From the NCBI GenBank assembly GCA_947034885.2, contig OX344753.2:2418001-2482000 (forward strand): DNA of 64,000 nucleotides. The letters run 5' to 3'. The notes beneath the pieces were generated by a model. It saw only the letters and a program-made list of their open reading frames with translations. It ran no database searches and had not been told where the DNA came from. This document shows, piece after piece, positions 40,950 through 53,688 of this stretch. How positions within the stretch are numbered: the first letter of the stretch is position 1; every line of letters starts with the position of its first letter. The position numbers and the translations under genes were made by a program. This DNA is from Thuidium tamariscinum (lineage: Eukaryota > Streptophyta > Bryopsida > Hypnales > Thuidiaceae).

Positions 40950-43499
40950 ATTGATGTCTTACATCACAAGCTTATTCAAAGCACAATTCAAAGATTTCTG
41001 CAAATGACAATTAGAGGCATAAAAATCCCACATTCTCATAATTACAATAGATCCATAGTGAAAATTGAATAATTTAACAAAGATAACATCATTAATCCAT
41101 CAAACTCAAATAAGTTGATTACTTAGTAAGATTGCAAATCAACCAACACCTTGCATATTACCACTAGAAAAATAAGGAATAAGGAATATTCATTGGTGCA
41201 AAGAATAAGTCAATATGCATATAATATGTATCCATGATATACATTGTCTTTAATCAAGAGGTGAAGTTTTTTTCCTAGATTTACATTGTACAATTGTACA
41301 AATATAACAAAAAACAAGAAAAGAGTTGCCATTCAAAAAGAAAGAATTTTTTTTTATTTTTTTTATTTTTTACAATTGTACAATGTAAATAAATAAAAAT
41401 TCATGTTAAAAAAAAAGAAGCAAAATCTTTTGTTGAATAACATCAAGTTGCATAAATTACAAGGTAGCCTACTTTAAACAAACCCATTGAAGGCCTCAAC
41501 TAGTAGTTCTAGCACTCAATTTTCAATAAAATAATCTCAATACAACTTTAATTCATTAATTTGAGACAAAAATTGATATAGAAAAAGACAAGAAGTTTGT
41601 TTTAGATGAAAAGATGTATCGACCTCAAGTAGATTTGAGATTGGTAAAAAGTGGACAATTGGTTATCCATAATTAATGCATGTAGTAACAAACTATACAC
41701 AAATGCACCTACCGCTATTACCAAAATTATATCTTCTCACCATGAAACCATTTTCAAGTATAGTAGAAATTCAAGGCATTGAGTTCATTTTTGATGTTGT
41801 TGTAGACATTTTAAATGCAATGGTTCCTACCTTATACATTGTCTTCATTAAGATATTCTAGAAGTTTTTACTCATACTTTTAAGTAAAGTTATAAAATAT
41901 AAAATTGATTTGTGTGGACAACATGTCAACAAGGGATATCTACAACAAACAAGGGTCAATACTACTTAATATTGTGAACAAATTAATCTTTAAAATCAAA
42001 TATGTAATCCAAGACACTCTACATTCTAATTTGATTCTATTTATCAAACTCTATTTTCCAAAGAAGAATCACATTTCTTCCATAAGTCAAAAAGCTTTGA
42101 GATTTACTAGTGTTAATTTGAGATTACTTTGATTTTGTCAATAAAATGCAAGCATAATGCAAAATTAGTTCATAAAATCTAAAGCATTCAATATAGGTGT
42201 ATATCATAATAACAAATATTGTAATGAATACAAAATTTCATTTTCCATTGGGAAATAGAACAAGGACTTGAAAGTTGTCAAAGCACACTTGCAAAAAACA
42301 TCTTGGATGATTCATGAATTAAATCACTCTTTTCACACAAATGTCTTGAATAATCATCAATATTTCAATGCAAGAATTTCAACTCCATTAAAAACAAATT
42401 AATTCTAGAATCTATTTTCAAAGTAATCTAAGACTAAAATCCTTCACCACATAACACATTTTAGCCACTTATAGCTTTTTACAAAAATTTAGACTGCAAA
42501 AGTACACACTATAATTCATATGTATTTCATTCTTCTCATTTTATACCCCTTAACAAGATCATTTAGCTTTGGATTTTCTAAATTGAGTTGAAAACTTGCC
42601 ATTGTATTTATAAAAGGTTTTAAAAACATGTTAAACTAAATCTTTTCCTACAAAAAATTTCTTCAAAAGATTCTTAATAGACTAAACAATTAAGAATCCT
42701 AATAACAAAAGGGAGACAATTTCTTAAAGAACGAAGAATGGCTTTGGTTGCTACACCCTAAACTATGAACTCTCATAGGTCAACTAGCTAGGAATCTAAC
42801 TTTAATGATACATCCAAAAACAAAGAATCCAAATCCTTCTTGTTGTGAATCCCAAAATGCAAATTTAAAGCTTGAAACACACCTAAATCCAAATACTACC
42901 TAAATTAATAAAGTAAAACAAAATAGTATGCAAAAATAAAATGAAAAACAACAATGTATGAAATGGTTCAAGACCATTCTTGTAGCAACAAAAATTAATG
43001 AAACAAAATATGGGTTCAAATGCATTCCAATACCTCATATTTCTTACATCACTGCTTGGAATCAATATAATTGTAGAATGAATTGATGGCATTGCTTAGG
43101 ATCAATAAAATTGTAGAGTAAACTAATGGCATGAATTGGCCCACAAAAGGGGGTGACAACCTTAATCATGTACCCATTGGACAAGGTGGCAAAGCAAGGC
43201 ATCCAAATAATTGAACGCAAACTTCTGAAAACTCAATGGCCTTGCAAATAAAACCTTGTGGAATCATAAAATCAAAATAAAACATGAGACTAGGATAGAT
43301 TAGATAAAAGCTTGAGAGCAGAAAGACTTGAAAGTCATCAAATAATATTTTTAAATTCATTAGAATTGGCACAATCTAGTGCCAAAATTTGAGACTTACA
43401 TGTATAAAATATGGCAAAATAGGACTAGAAGGACACACCACATGTTGAGACACATGGACAGAAGCTAGCTTGAAACCAATCACTCCAACAAGCAATATA
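40950..43499. other. Upstream region of the receptor gene, no gene seen
   Basis: The 5' leader of the receptor and a probable 5'-UTR intron acceptor (minus TTTGCAG near 41000) lie at the left edge. Further out it is AT-rich. A ~20-bp inverted repeat (TTTACATTGTACAATTGTA) occurs at about 41279 and 41373, and a 40-bp tandem duplication at about 43054-43133. I can support no promoter element. Confidence 0.5.
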
Positions 43500-43932
43500 A
43501 GGTAGACCAACCTAATTCTGTTTACAACCCATCTCCGTCACCCTATATTTGGTCCCATTTCCACCCATGCCTCCATCCAAGTCAGACAAAAAATAAGCCA
43601 TTTCTGACTAAAAATCTAACAAAATTAGTGCACTTATGTCATTTAGGGTAATGTGGCAATAGCTGATTGGTGAATATCTAGATACTTATAGGGACATAAG
43701 GTGGTTGTGGGTGGTTATTAGGGTGTTCATGACCCAATCTTGGGCACTTTTGAAATTTAGGACTGCACACTTCAAAAATTCACAGAAATTACAATTTTGA
43801 TCAGATAATTATAATTCCACTTGGGTTTGATTTGTGAAACATGTACAAATCTCTGAAAAACATGTGTCCCTCTTGGAATTGGCCCCAAGATAGTCAGATT
43901 ACAAATCAGGATGGTAATAGGTTGGTCTACCT
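43500..43932. mobile_element. Tc1/mariner-like MITE (433 bp)
   Basis: The termini AGGTAGACCAACCTA and TAGGTTGGTCTACCT are exact inverses and are flanked by TA on both sides (43498-43499, 43933-43934). There is no coding frame. The TA duplication suggests Tc1/mariner mobilisation. Confidence 0.75.
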
Positions 43933-44192
43933 TAGTCACTATCTAGAGGCCATTCTTTTTGTTGGTGTACCCTGAGTGTCAGTATCTACAAAATTGCAAA
44001 AAAATAAAAATTGCAACACGAAGACCCACAATATAATAGGGCCATGTTCTCTCTCTCGAAGGTCTTTTACATTCCATAAACCGCGACAAGGGGAAGTGAG
44101 CTGATACAATCTGAACATTCTCCTGCTACCCACTCTCTTACGAAAACATGATAATGCAAGTTCTCCATAGCACATTCATGTAATAAGAGAGT

Positions 44193-44387
44193 TTAGGAAC
44201 TACGTACAGAGCAGTTTATCTGAACGCCCCACAGTCGTAAAGCACTGTCAGTGGAAGCTGATGCTAGCTCATTTGGAGATAAAAATTTCACATAAGACAC
44301 GGCTTTGTGGTAACCCTTGAATACAAAAAGCGGGTTGCTTGAATTCCGCAAGTCGAAACAATGAGTGCTATGATCGGCTGAATCAGT
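44193..44387 (-). pseudogene. COP1-like WD40 exon fragment
   Basis: The minus strand reads [49 protein letters not shown]. This matches the WD40 blades of the plant light-signalling E3 ligase COP1 (family form: [33 protein letters not shown]). The exon opens after a good acceptor (GGTTGCAG|ACT at 44387). At the expected 3' end CAG is followed by ATAAAC, not GTAAAC, so the donor may have been lost by one change, and the frame stops shortly after. I found no neighbouring COP1 exons (RING, coiled coil, other blades). It is therefore most likely a stranded gene fragment carried by rearrangement or a transposon. A highly split functional gene is less likely. Confidence 0.6.
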
Positions 44388-44460
44388 CTGCAACCAACAG
44401 GACATACATCGTGACGCGTGAATCTCAGTGGCAGAAGATGAGCCGACACACCACAACTAG

Positions 44461-44893
44461 AGATCAACGGGCACGAGATTGAAATGGATATGGAAACATG
44501 GAATGGGACCAGACAAACCACTCAACATAGCTTAGCTTGAGAAACATGCCCAGAAGATTCAGATCGATACAGCAAAACTGGACTAACAAAACCACTCACC
44601 ATAGCCGGTTTAAAAGACATGGACAGGAGCTTCAAATAGATACGGCAAAACAAGCCTAGCAAAACCACTCACCATAGCTAGTTTGAGGGACATGGATAGA
44701 AGCTTGAGATCAACACGGCAAAACAGGACCAGCCAAGCCACTCGCTACAGCTTAAGATAAATGGACAGAACCTTGAGACTGAAATGGAAAAACAGGACGA
44801 GCCAAACCTCACCATAGTTTGAGATACATGGACAAACTTGAAACTGAAACGGTAAAACAGGACAAGCAAAATCACTCACCACAGCTTGAGATC
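44461..44893. repeat. 73-bp minisatellite, ~6 copies
   Basis: The unit is about 73 bp and is marked by CTCACCATAG, GACATGGA, GAGATCAA and GGCAAAACAGG. Clear starts are at 44521, 44595 and 44668. Outer copies are diverged or shortened. It directly adjoins the WD40 fragment. Confidence 0.8.
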
Positions 44894-45788
44894 GATAAGG
44901 CAGCAGGGCGGGCCAGAAGACAGAGACGAGAGCAACGTCCGAGAGTGTCACAAGTCACAACAAGCGCAGCTGCACCCAAACTCGGAGCAAAGCAGCAAAC
45001 CCTGGCGCTTGCTTGAGCTTCTGGGGTTTCACTGTATAAGGACTGCCAGCCCATCTCTGACTTCGTCTACTGTAGGGTCCTACATGCTGAGCTCCGGTAG
45101 ACTTGTCTGCAAAGACACAGAGCCACTCGTTGCTTTCAGATTGGGTGCCTTCGAATGGATTCCAGGTTGACTGGAGATGCGTGGTTATCCTCTCGTGGGA
45201 AGCAAAAGTACACGACAAAGTCACGTTCACAATGAATATCTAATTTTGGGTCAAGGGTAAGTGGTCTTCATGCAATCATGCCCCACCAATAATTCAAGGA
45301 TGCCAGTCGGAAGCCTATGCTACATGAACAGTGCGATAGGTTTGTCTGCAATGAGCAGACGTGGGGTTTTGGGTGCAATGCTCGGGGGGAATCCCCAGTT
45401 AGTTCATACTGCAGCCGGTGGAATTGAGAGAAAGAACTGGTTCTGTATGAAGACATCTGGAAATGAACAGGTGAAAACTCTGAAAAATTTCTATTTGAAG
45501 TAAAAACCGGACGCCGTAATTGATCAAAGGTTCAATACGAGAATCGGAGAAAAATAGCTGGTAAGTCTCAAAGAATATCCCGAACGCATCCTCAAGTTCT
45601 TGATTTGGACAAGTTATGCCCGGCCAACAATGCAATATTCGGTCATAACATGAACTTGAGCACCTGTCTTTCGTCGACTTGCAACATACCCCAAATACTC
45701 AGTTTGTACTAGAAGCTCTCAAAATCACGGATTCAAGATATTCACACAGAATCTCTTTGACGGCAGCTGCTTTCTAAAGCTACAAGCA
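44894..45788. other. Gene-like but unassigned stretch
   Basis: Base composition is less AT-rich than the surroundings, and both strands have open frames of 60-95 codons (44886-45170 plus, 44955-45230 minus, 45261-45503 plus). None shows a domain I recognise, and splice signals do not decide the strand. It may be the remains of a gene. Confidence 0.25.
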
Positions 45789-46399
45789 TGATCGCATTCG
45801 CAATCCCAGGGATGGACTCGAGGTATCTTCAAGAACTCGTTCTCATATCGTTTCTTGTTAAGCATGTATATCTTTTGAGTGATTAGTTAGCATTAAGTGA
45901 ATACTATCTCGACATTAATTTAACATTATCTACTACTCACCGAATGTTCTATTAGGTTAGTGTTTAGTCATCATTTATAACTTCGTGAATCTAGTTTACA
46001 TGTGTTAAGCTCAGGTTTGAAGAACTGGAGTCATGGGATTCTTTTATTTTCCTACAAACTTTTGTCATTCTCTAATCATTTTTTTTGTGGGGAATTTTCT
46101 TGAGGGCTTCAAGGTATTGAAGCATTTGCAGATGCAGTCAAGGGAGGAGCACGAGATCAGAGAGTCGATGATCAAGTAAAAATTACCTCATTGCACCTTA
46201 TCTGGGTTTCTTATGAGCAAAACGTTTCTTTGCGACCCAAACTAAAACCATCGTTGCACTCTACGTTGTGTCCATTATTGATCTATTTCTGCAAACTATT
46301 GCTAATTGATTGTGACTCCAAACTCTTTGGGCAGGAATACAACTGAGAAGGAGCGTGAAACGATCTTGCTTCGTGTCTGCATGCGCTTTCGGATGTAGA
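45789..46399 (+). CDS. Candidate small spliced gene of unknown function
   Basis: A possible model has a start ATG at 45789 (MIAFAIPGMDS), an intron and an exon near 46104-46168 reading GFKVLKHLQMQSREEHEIRESMIK that ends ATCAA|GTAAAA. A last exon from 46336 then reads NTTEKERETILLRVCMRFRM and stops at about 46399. The last two pieces join in frame across good splice sites (TTTGGGCAG|G). The product would be about 55-60 residues, Glu/Arg-rich and probably helical. I do not recognise it, and the first exon is a guess. Confidence 0.22.
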
Positions 46400-47676
46400 G
46401 CTCTCCGTTTAGTGTCTTCTTTTTGAGTAATGTATGCTTGTGTTTTGAGAAAAATGTGTTATTGACCTCAGAAATCAGTTCTAGTATATTCAGTGAGCTC
46501 CAGAACTGACTAATGGCACCAATGATTGCAAGATATCCTGAAGTTTTTTTTACCATTCGGTCCAGTCGTTATATATCATGAATTTGGATGATTGGATCAC
46601 CAGTATTTCCGTTACGTCTCTGGCCATGAATTTGTTGTGAATGATTGGTGAACTGATCGATTACCAATACAGTCAGTCCGGGCCACACCGAAGAGAGAGC
46701 ATCTGAGGTTTCATTTGAAACCATCACCTTCACGATCACGACGTCACAACTGTGGCAGACTTATACAAACTTCATGGTCCTGCAGGACGTTGCAACACAG
46801 AGGAGTGAGGATCACAGGATGAACGCATGTTTGTTTCGTGTTTTCTTCATTGAAATGGGCGTTGTAGCGATGAAATGTAATTCGAGTTTTTATTGCAGCT
46901 CGTCATGTTCTCTCTGTAGATTCTTATGCAAATTATTCAATATTTCAGAGTTACACTTGTGAAGGACAAAAGTATGGTTGAGAGCGTATATCCAGCAGAT
47001 ACCCAGGTCGAATGTCAAGGTAATTGAAGGAAAATGGCAATTTTTGTGACCCTTTTGAAGATAGTGTCTTGAAATCTCAAAACATGCCACTTTTGATCTT
47101 TTCCTTATCATGTTTTTTTTGGTGTGGGTTTAAAGAGTACATCAATTATACCATGATATTTGCCACTCTTATTCTCATTTTTTTTTTAAATTTTACATTA
47201 CTTCAAGCATTTTTGTAATTGCTATGATTTTTATTTTGGAATACTCTTGAAGAAATTATATAATAAAAACTAAATTGGATGTTTTACATATAAAACATTC
47301 AATTGAATTTTAGGCATATTTAAATATCAAAAAAATTTACATGTTTAGAGTAGCTGTCATTTTGGGCACTTATTGTCATTAGGATTAATTGAATAGAGTG
47401 AACTAACCAACCACAATTTAAGGTTTCAACACCTAGCTTGTGTCTTTTCTTCAATACTAGACCTACTAATTTGAGTACAAAGTGCACCTCATCAAATAAT
47501 CAAGGGTTTAAATTTGACACTAATCCACACTTAGACTTGATGCAAACCTTTTGATTCAAAAACATTATTTTTTGCCATCCATGACAACAATAAAATATTG
47601 TAGAGTTGTTCAAAAGCTCTACCAAGGGTGAAAATATGACATTGGAAGAGGGGGGGGGGGGGGGGGGTTCATAGAA
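46400..47676. other. Non-coding stretch with an 18-G run
   Basis: No gene is seen. A homopolymer of 18 G occurs at 47650-47667, a few bases outside the inverted-repeat element that starts at 47677. Confidence 0.5.
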
Positions 47677-48403
47677 GGGTCGTTGCAAGAAACACTTACC
47701 ACTTTTGGCTCAAAATGACTCAAAATCAATGAGTCCTGTGAGTCCTATGACCCTTTGAAATAATTTTTTTTTTAATTGAAAAAATATGTATAATTTGAAG
47801 AGCAATGAGAATATTATGTCTTTTGAAATTCAGACCTAAGAAAATTATTCTCTAAATATTATAGACAATGGAAAATACAATGAAAATAGCTCTTTTTTCA
47901 CTAATTTGGTAAAAATAGTAAAAAATTCAAAAAATAAAAATGAAAAATCCGGGTTTTTTTCAAGTAAAGGTCTTTCTTTTCCAACAAATTTCATCTTTGG
48001 AAAAAATAAATTCTATTCTCTACACTTGCGCAAAGTCAGCCACTTTGATGACATATGGAAGTTGAACAGTATAGTATTTTCAAAAAATCTCATCGTGGTC
48101 TTGTGTAACTCTAGGTGAGGTCCTTGCATGCCAATTTTCAGCTCAAAATTTGCATTTTTGGGTCAAAAATAGGACTAAAAATCCCCAAAATGGCCAAGGT
48201 AGACAGCCAATTGGGGGCAGTTTAAAAATAGTAAACTAATTTTTTTTAAATTGAAGAAATTACAAAACATATAAAACTTTTGTGTGAACCTTCATTCCAA
48301 ATTTCAAGTTGATAGGGCAAACTATGCAAAAGTTATGAGCAAAAAACTACCTATTGGAGGTCAAGGGGACAAAAAATAGGACAAGTGTTTCTTGCAATCA
48401 CCC
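47677..48403. mobile_element. Inverted-terminus element (727 bp), superfamily uncertain
   Basis: The left end GGGTCGTTGCAAGAAACACT and the right end, read inward as GGGTGATTGCAAGAAACACT, form inverted termini with two differences in 20. AGAA flanks both sides (47673-47676, 48404-48407) and could be a 4-bp target duplication or chance. No coding frame of note is present. Confidence 0.65.
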
Positions 48404-48529
48404 AGAAATTAAATATAAAAATCTATGGTATATGCAAGTTCAAAAGGTTTGGGCAATTACTTCATTGGCTACAAGAATATGATTCTTATATATGAGATTC
48501 CTACAACACATTATGGTGATGATGTAGTA

Positions 48530-48801
48530 AGGTAGGTACACCCAAAATGGCTCCTGACCTTAAAGCGCTCTGTACAACATGCATAGATTTTCAAAATCAG
48601 TCATGTACCCAGACTGTAGATGGCCCTTTCAGAAACACACTTTAACTGTTAATAACTTTTGCATACGGTATCCAAATCCACTGTTCTTTGGTACGTTGGA
48701 ACATGCTTTCACTCACCAACAAGACTGTAAAAAAATTTGAACAACATAATAACAGGAACTAGGCACAGTAGAGAAACTGGCGCTTTGGGGTGTACCTACC
48801 T
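48530..48801. mobile_element. Tc1/mariner-like MITE (272 bp)
   Basis: The termini AGGTAGGTACACCC and GGGTGTACCTACCT are exact inverses and have TA on both sides (48528-48529, 48802-48803). The AGGTAG start is shared with the element at 43500-43932, suggesting related mobilising enzymes. Confidence 0.75.
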
Positions 48802-50197
48802 TAATCCATTCATTGGTAGAATTGCCACGTCAAAATATTGGATTAAATTTTTTACAAACTCTATATACTTCAACAATGACTTGGTAGGCCTACAATGATA
48901 TTATATACAAATCTTTTACCTCATGTAGACAATACCTTGGTCCTATACAATTAAATGTTGAAATTCAACTTACCATCTATTCTATTTTGCTTCTTATTCT
49001 AGATTGATTTTCTATAGATGAAATCACATTTCTTCTTAATTAAAGTCATATGCTTATTAGATTTATTGGTGATTACATTGATAATTAATTGAAAACAAGT
49101 GATGATAATGGAGATTATTTGAAATTAGTTTGTAAAATTTAAAGCTATCAATTCAACATAGTTGTTTATTATATATAATAGAGAACATTATAATCTGCAC
49201 AATTTTTTGCACCATTCTAGGTTTAAAGAAAGGAAGTAGAAGTTGTCATAATCTACTTGAATAAAATCTTATATAATTCAGAAACTAAAGATAGTTTTCT
49301 TTAACAAGAACAATCATCAATATCTCGATGGAGCTTAATTAACCACCATCAAATGCAAATAAAATCTAGAATTACCATTCAAACTAGTTTTGAATGAATT
49401 TTTTTATTCTATATAAAGCCTTATTCCAAAGTAATGGTTGAAAATTAATTATCATATTGCATATTTAGCAATTCATAGCTTCATGTTGTTCATTTCAATT
49501 TTGACCATCAAATTTGAGCTTTGATCTTGCACCTTTACTTTCGAAATTTGAACTTAGCTTATAAAATAAAGCTTTTTAAGTCAAAGTTCCTCATTCAATT
49601 CAATATTTTGAAAAATTCTTGAAATTAAACATTTTATATCAATACAAAACTTGAGTTGGACCTATAACCATGGACAATTGATGTTTCAAATATATAAAGA
49701 GATAAAAATGTAGTTTCAAATAAAACCCTCTCAACACCCATCTTCAAACTTGTCACTAATACTCTACTTCAATCTTCAATCTATTACAACATCAATTTGG
49801 CAACATACCTATGATAAATCATAAACACTAAATACTTCCCTCATTTGGCTATCTAATACACAATCTAAACCTTTGATATCAAATATACATGAGATTCTAT
49901 TAATTACAATTTGGCACTTTCAAATTGGCAAACACTCTTGACAACAATATTTCACATGCTCAAACAAATACACCCAAAACAATCTTTCCTAAACCAATTT
50001 GGCTTTGAAATTCATTATATCAATCCAACCTAGAAGTAAAAACTACCAAATATACACTGTCTTCAACATTCCATGGCTCCTCCATCTATAATTACATGAA
50101 CTTTCCAATAGATTTAGCATTAAAACCACAAGACAATACAAATCTAAGTTATTTTTTGCAAAATATAAAAAATACACAACCAACTTGGGTTGGAATT
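48802..50197. other. AT-rich intergenic sequence
   Basis: No gene or clear repeat is recognised. Confidence 0.5.
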
Positions 50198-50433
50198 TAA
50201 TAGTGCTAGTATATGTGCATGAAAGTGTGAGCTTTAAGCATATACTATCATGTAAGTACATATCATACAACCATTGAAGGTGTTTATAACATAAACACCT
50301 ATAATATAGGTACTTATAGTATATATGCACTATTAACATAGAAGGTTACTATAACATAGACACTTACATGATAGGTGTATAGTCTTCTAAGCTCATAAGC
50401 TCACACTTTTATGCTCACATAATAGCAATCCTC
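50198..50433. mobile_element. Hairpin MITE, copy 1
   Basis: The ends are inverted (left GTGCTAGTATATGTGC..GTGTGAGC; right GCTCACAC..GCTCACATAATAGCAA). The interior carries palindromic ACCTATA-type motifs (CACCTATAATATAGGTA). The same family recurs at 53014 and 53455. Confidence 0.6.
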
Positions 50434-52224
50434 GGATGGAACTCTCATGCTCAATTCAATAGTGTTTCAATACACAAAAGAGCTCCAAAACATAAGCTAA
50501 AAAGATAGTTGCCAAACCAATTTTTTACTTCACCTTCAATTCTCACAAACTCTTCTTTTCAATACAGTTTTCCAGATCCAAACTAGCATTCACCCACATT
50601 CAAATTCACATAAAACAGTTTATATGGATAAACTCTCTCTTTTATACTACTTTGCATCTAATTGGATAATTACCCAATCTAAATAGGAAAAACAAAATTT
50701 GAAACTCAAGATTTCAAAGAGTCAAGACAAACTAATAAATTTGTAGTGCCAAAAATAAATATTTTTCAAATCTATTATAGACCAAGGCATACATTTGATC
50801 AATAACATACAAATTATCATTTGAAGTAATTGTTGTCCCTTTTCAATCATTTTGTAGAGAATTCGTCTTTTGTAACAACCAAAAATTTATGGAGGTTTTC
50901 ACTTAAACAACTAAGATTATTTGAAATTGTCCTTATTATAGTTCTAAATGAATTAATTACTCAAATGCCGGTTATCTTATTGCTATATACGTCAATCTTT
51001 CTAAACATCTCAATAGGTGGTAAAATCAACTATCAAATCATATTAGGATTGTATATTTACATCACCTTCTTTAAAGAATATTGCTTCATGCAATAGTTTT
51101 TTTGTAGTTATAATTCTTTTAATGTCAATACAAAATTATTTGTTTTAACACATGTCAATAAGGTTATTGAATCATTGCACACATAATTCCTAGTATAAAA
51201 AGTAGTTAACACCTCCAAATTATTTTGTTGATTTTGTTTCTAGAATGATTTTCTCTTACTTTATATAAATGCCCAATTGTTGCTTTAATTTTGATTACTT
51301 TTGTGGGAATGGATCAATATAATCCATACTCCTAAGTTGAAATCTAAACCTTAGTTTTTTGTGATCATGATTCAAATCTCTTGTGAAGGTTTGAAAATAC
51401 ACTTGGCTTAGATGGTTTACTCACCTAATTTGAACTATAACATGTTCTTTCTTCACATAAAAAGATATTATTCTAAAAGGCACGCTCAATATTCAAGGTA
51501 ACGTACTATTTTTAATTAAAAATTCTTCTCAATACAAAATTGTATTAAATCATTGAAGTAACTTGAACTCATCAAAATTTGGAGGCACAAATGAAAACTA
51601 CAATGTCAAATTTTGCAATTCTCCTTGAAGTTTGAAAAACTACAGATAAAGTGGTTTGATATAGAAGGAGGTGCTTTCAAAATTCATTTATATTAGTTAG
51701 GAATTTTTCACTTCTAAAGTGCAAAATTCATGTATGGATACATCAATGTTAAGCTTATAATATTCTATAGGTCTTTTGGTTTATAATTAAAATTTTCAAA
51801 TAAAATAAAGTCTTCAAAGAAAAAATATGACTTAAATAACCACAAATTTTAGAGGTTGCAAATCTCAACAATCAAAAAAATTGGAAAACATGTCAGTTTG
51901 ATGGCCAAAAATTAGAATAATTTGGCTTTTAAATTTCTAGCAAGTTGTTAAATTGTTGCCCTACCCTAGAGTCTCTTGAATAGAAGGAAGAAATTCCATA
52001 AAGAATTATTGAGGATTCTATTTTGGAAAGGAATTATAACTATGCGCAATTACCTTACCTACATGTTGGAATCCTATATTGTTTTATTTTGTATAAAAAT
52101 AATGTAGCCCCCTAGCTTCATTCAATCTAAATTATCACAAACTTCTATAAATATTAGAATAACTTGTACATGGAAGAATTCTTACATGAACTAACATGAT
52201 TGAACATTGGTACTAACTTGGGAC
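50434..52224. other. AT-rich intergenic sequence
   Basis: Several short open frames are present (longest 50830-51096) but none has a recognisable domain or exon context. Confidence 0.5.
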
Positions 52225-52985
52225 AAACTAATATGCCTTGTGCCATAGCCACACTATAATAAAATTAAAATTAAAATAATTTTATATTTTTACTAACTTA
52301 TGAAAACTTCAAAATTCAATAACTTTTATATTGTACATGCAAATGCTACAAAACAAAGCCCACACATCCCTCCTTATAGAAGGCTTTCCAACAATACCAA
52401 AAATGCAATTAGGGGTGCATTATTCTAGAGATCTCAACATAACAAACAAAACAAAAAAACATAATTCAAGGTATAGGACTAGTGTGCCTTATGCCATTGC
52501 CACAAAATAATAATAAAGTAAAAGTAATTTTCTAGAATTTAATTTACAAAAGCTTTAAAATTCAATAACTTTTACACAATAGGTCCAAAAGTGCAATGAA
52601 GCAAAGCCCATGCACTCCTCTTTGCTAAAAGCTTTTTGACACTACTATGACTATGATTTCAACTAAAAAAAGAAGGTCCAAAAAATCTCACTATCATTGT
52701 AAGAAACAATTAAAATTAAAAAAATAGCCTTAATCAATATATGGACTAGACTACCCTATGTTGTTGCTACAATATAAAAAAATAATAAAAAAATAAATTT
52801 AATCCATAAAAACTTCAAATTCTAATATCTTTTTGTTTGTGAGTCAAAATGCTACAAAATAAAGTTTGTGCACCTCTCAAAAGAGAGAGCTCCATAATAG
52901 TACTAAGTATATAATTGGGAGATATACAACTTTGAGATCTCACTATAACAAAAATAAATAAAATAAAATAAAATAAACAAACAAC
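52225..52985. repeat. Diverged tandem repeat, ~250-265 bp, three copies
   Basis: Copies begin near 52235, 52480 and 52745. Shared landmarks are GCCATAGCCACA-type starts, 'AAAATTCAATAACTTTTA', 'AAAGCCCA.GCACTCC' and 'GAGATCTCA.TATAACAA'. Confidence 0.6.
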
Positions 52986-53013
52986 CTCATTCAAGGTATA
53001 TAGATTTAAAGGA

Positions 53014-53170
53014 AGGTTGCTATAATGTAAGCCTAAGAGTGTGAGCCTATGAGCATAAAAGACTATACACCTATGGTATAAGTGTCTATAATATAGAGAT
53101 ATTTTATAATTATAATGCATTTATATTGTAAATACCTATAGTATAGGTTTTATTTTATAAGCACATTTTA
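53014..53170. mobile_element. Hairpin MITE, copy 2 (truncated)
   Basis: This has the same left-end and internal motifs as the copies at 50198 and 53455 (AGGTTGCTATAATGTAAGC, TACACCTATGGTATAAGTG), but the right end is not recognisable. Confidence 0.45.
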
Positions 53171-53454
53171 TGGTTGTTGGAGATTTACTTATATATGTAC
53201 ACTCAAAGCTTACATTTGCACATACTAACATTGTTGGATTTGAGGTACTATACATTGAAGTCAAATTTGATAGGCCCCACATAAAATCATTTCTTTTTTG
53301 TTTGAATCTTTATATATTAATTCAATTTACAATTTTTAGAAGTGCAAGGTTTAGAATATTTTGTGTCTTTAAGTGTAGTCAAAGTATTCCGTGTCCTTTA
53401 GTAAGATTAAAGCACCAATTGTCGACCACATCCAATAGCTAACCTATAGGGCAA

Positions 53455-53688
53455 CGATGCTAGTGTGTGAGTATGAACATGCGAGCATGTGAACTTCTAA
53501 TATGTATATATTAAGTAGATATACTACCACCTTTGAAGGTGTTTATGATTAAAAAAAATACCTATAATATAGGTACCAATAGTATGAATATACTCTTATC
53601 ATAAAAGGTTTCTATAGCATAAGAACCTATACTATAAGTGCATCATCTTTGAGGCTCATAAGCTCACATACTAGCAACCGTGACCTAT
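53455..53688. mobile_element. Hairpin MITE, copy 3
   Basis: Inverted ends (GATGCTAGTGTGTGAG / CTCACATACTAGCAAC) flank an AT-rich interior with ACCTATAATATAGGTA palindromes. It is non-coding. Confidence 0.65.

Noticed and set aside
44955..45503. Overlapping open frames on both strands as a protein-coding gene
   Set aside because: No recognisable domain, no decisive splice sites and conflicting strands; listed only as an unassigned stretch.
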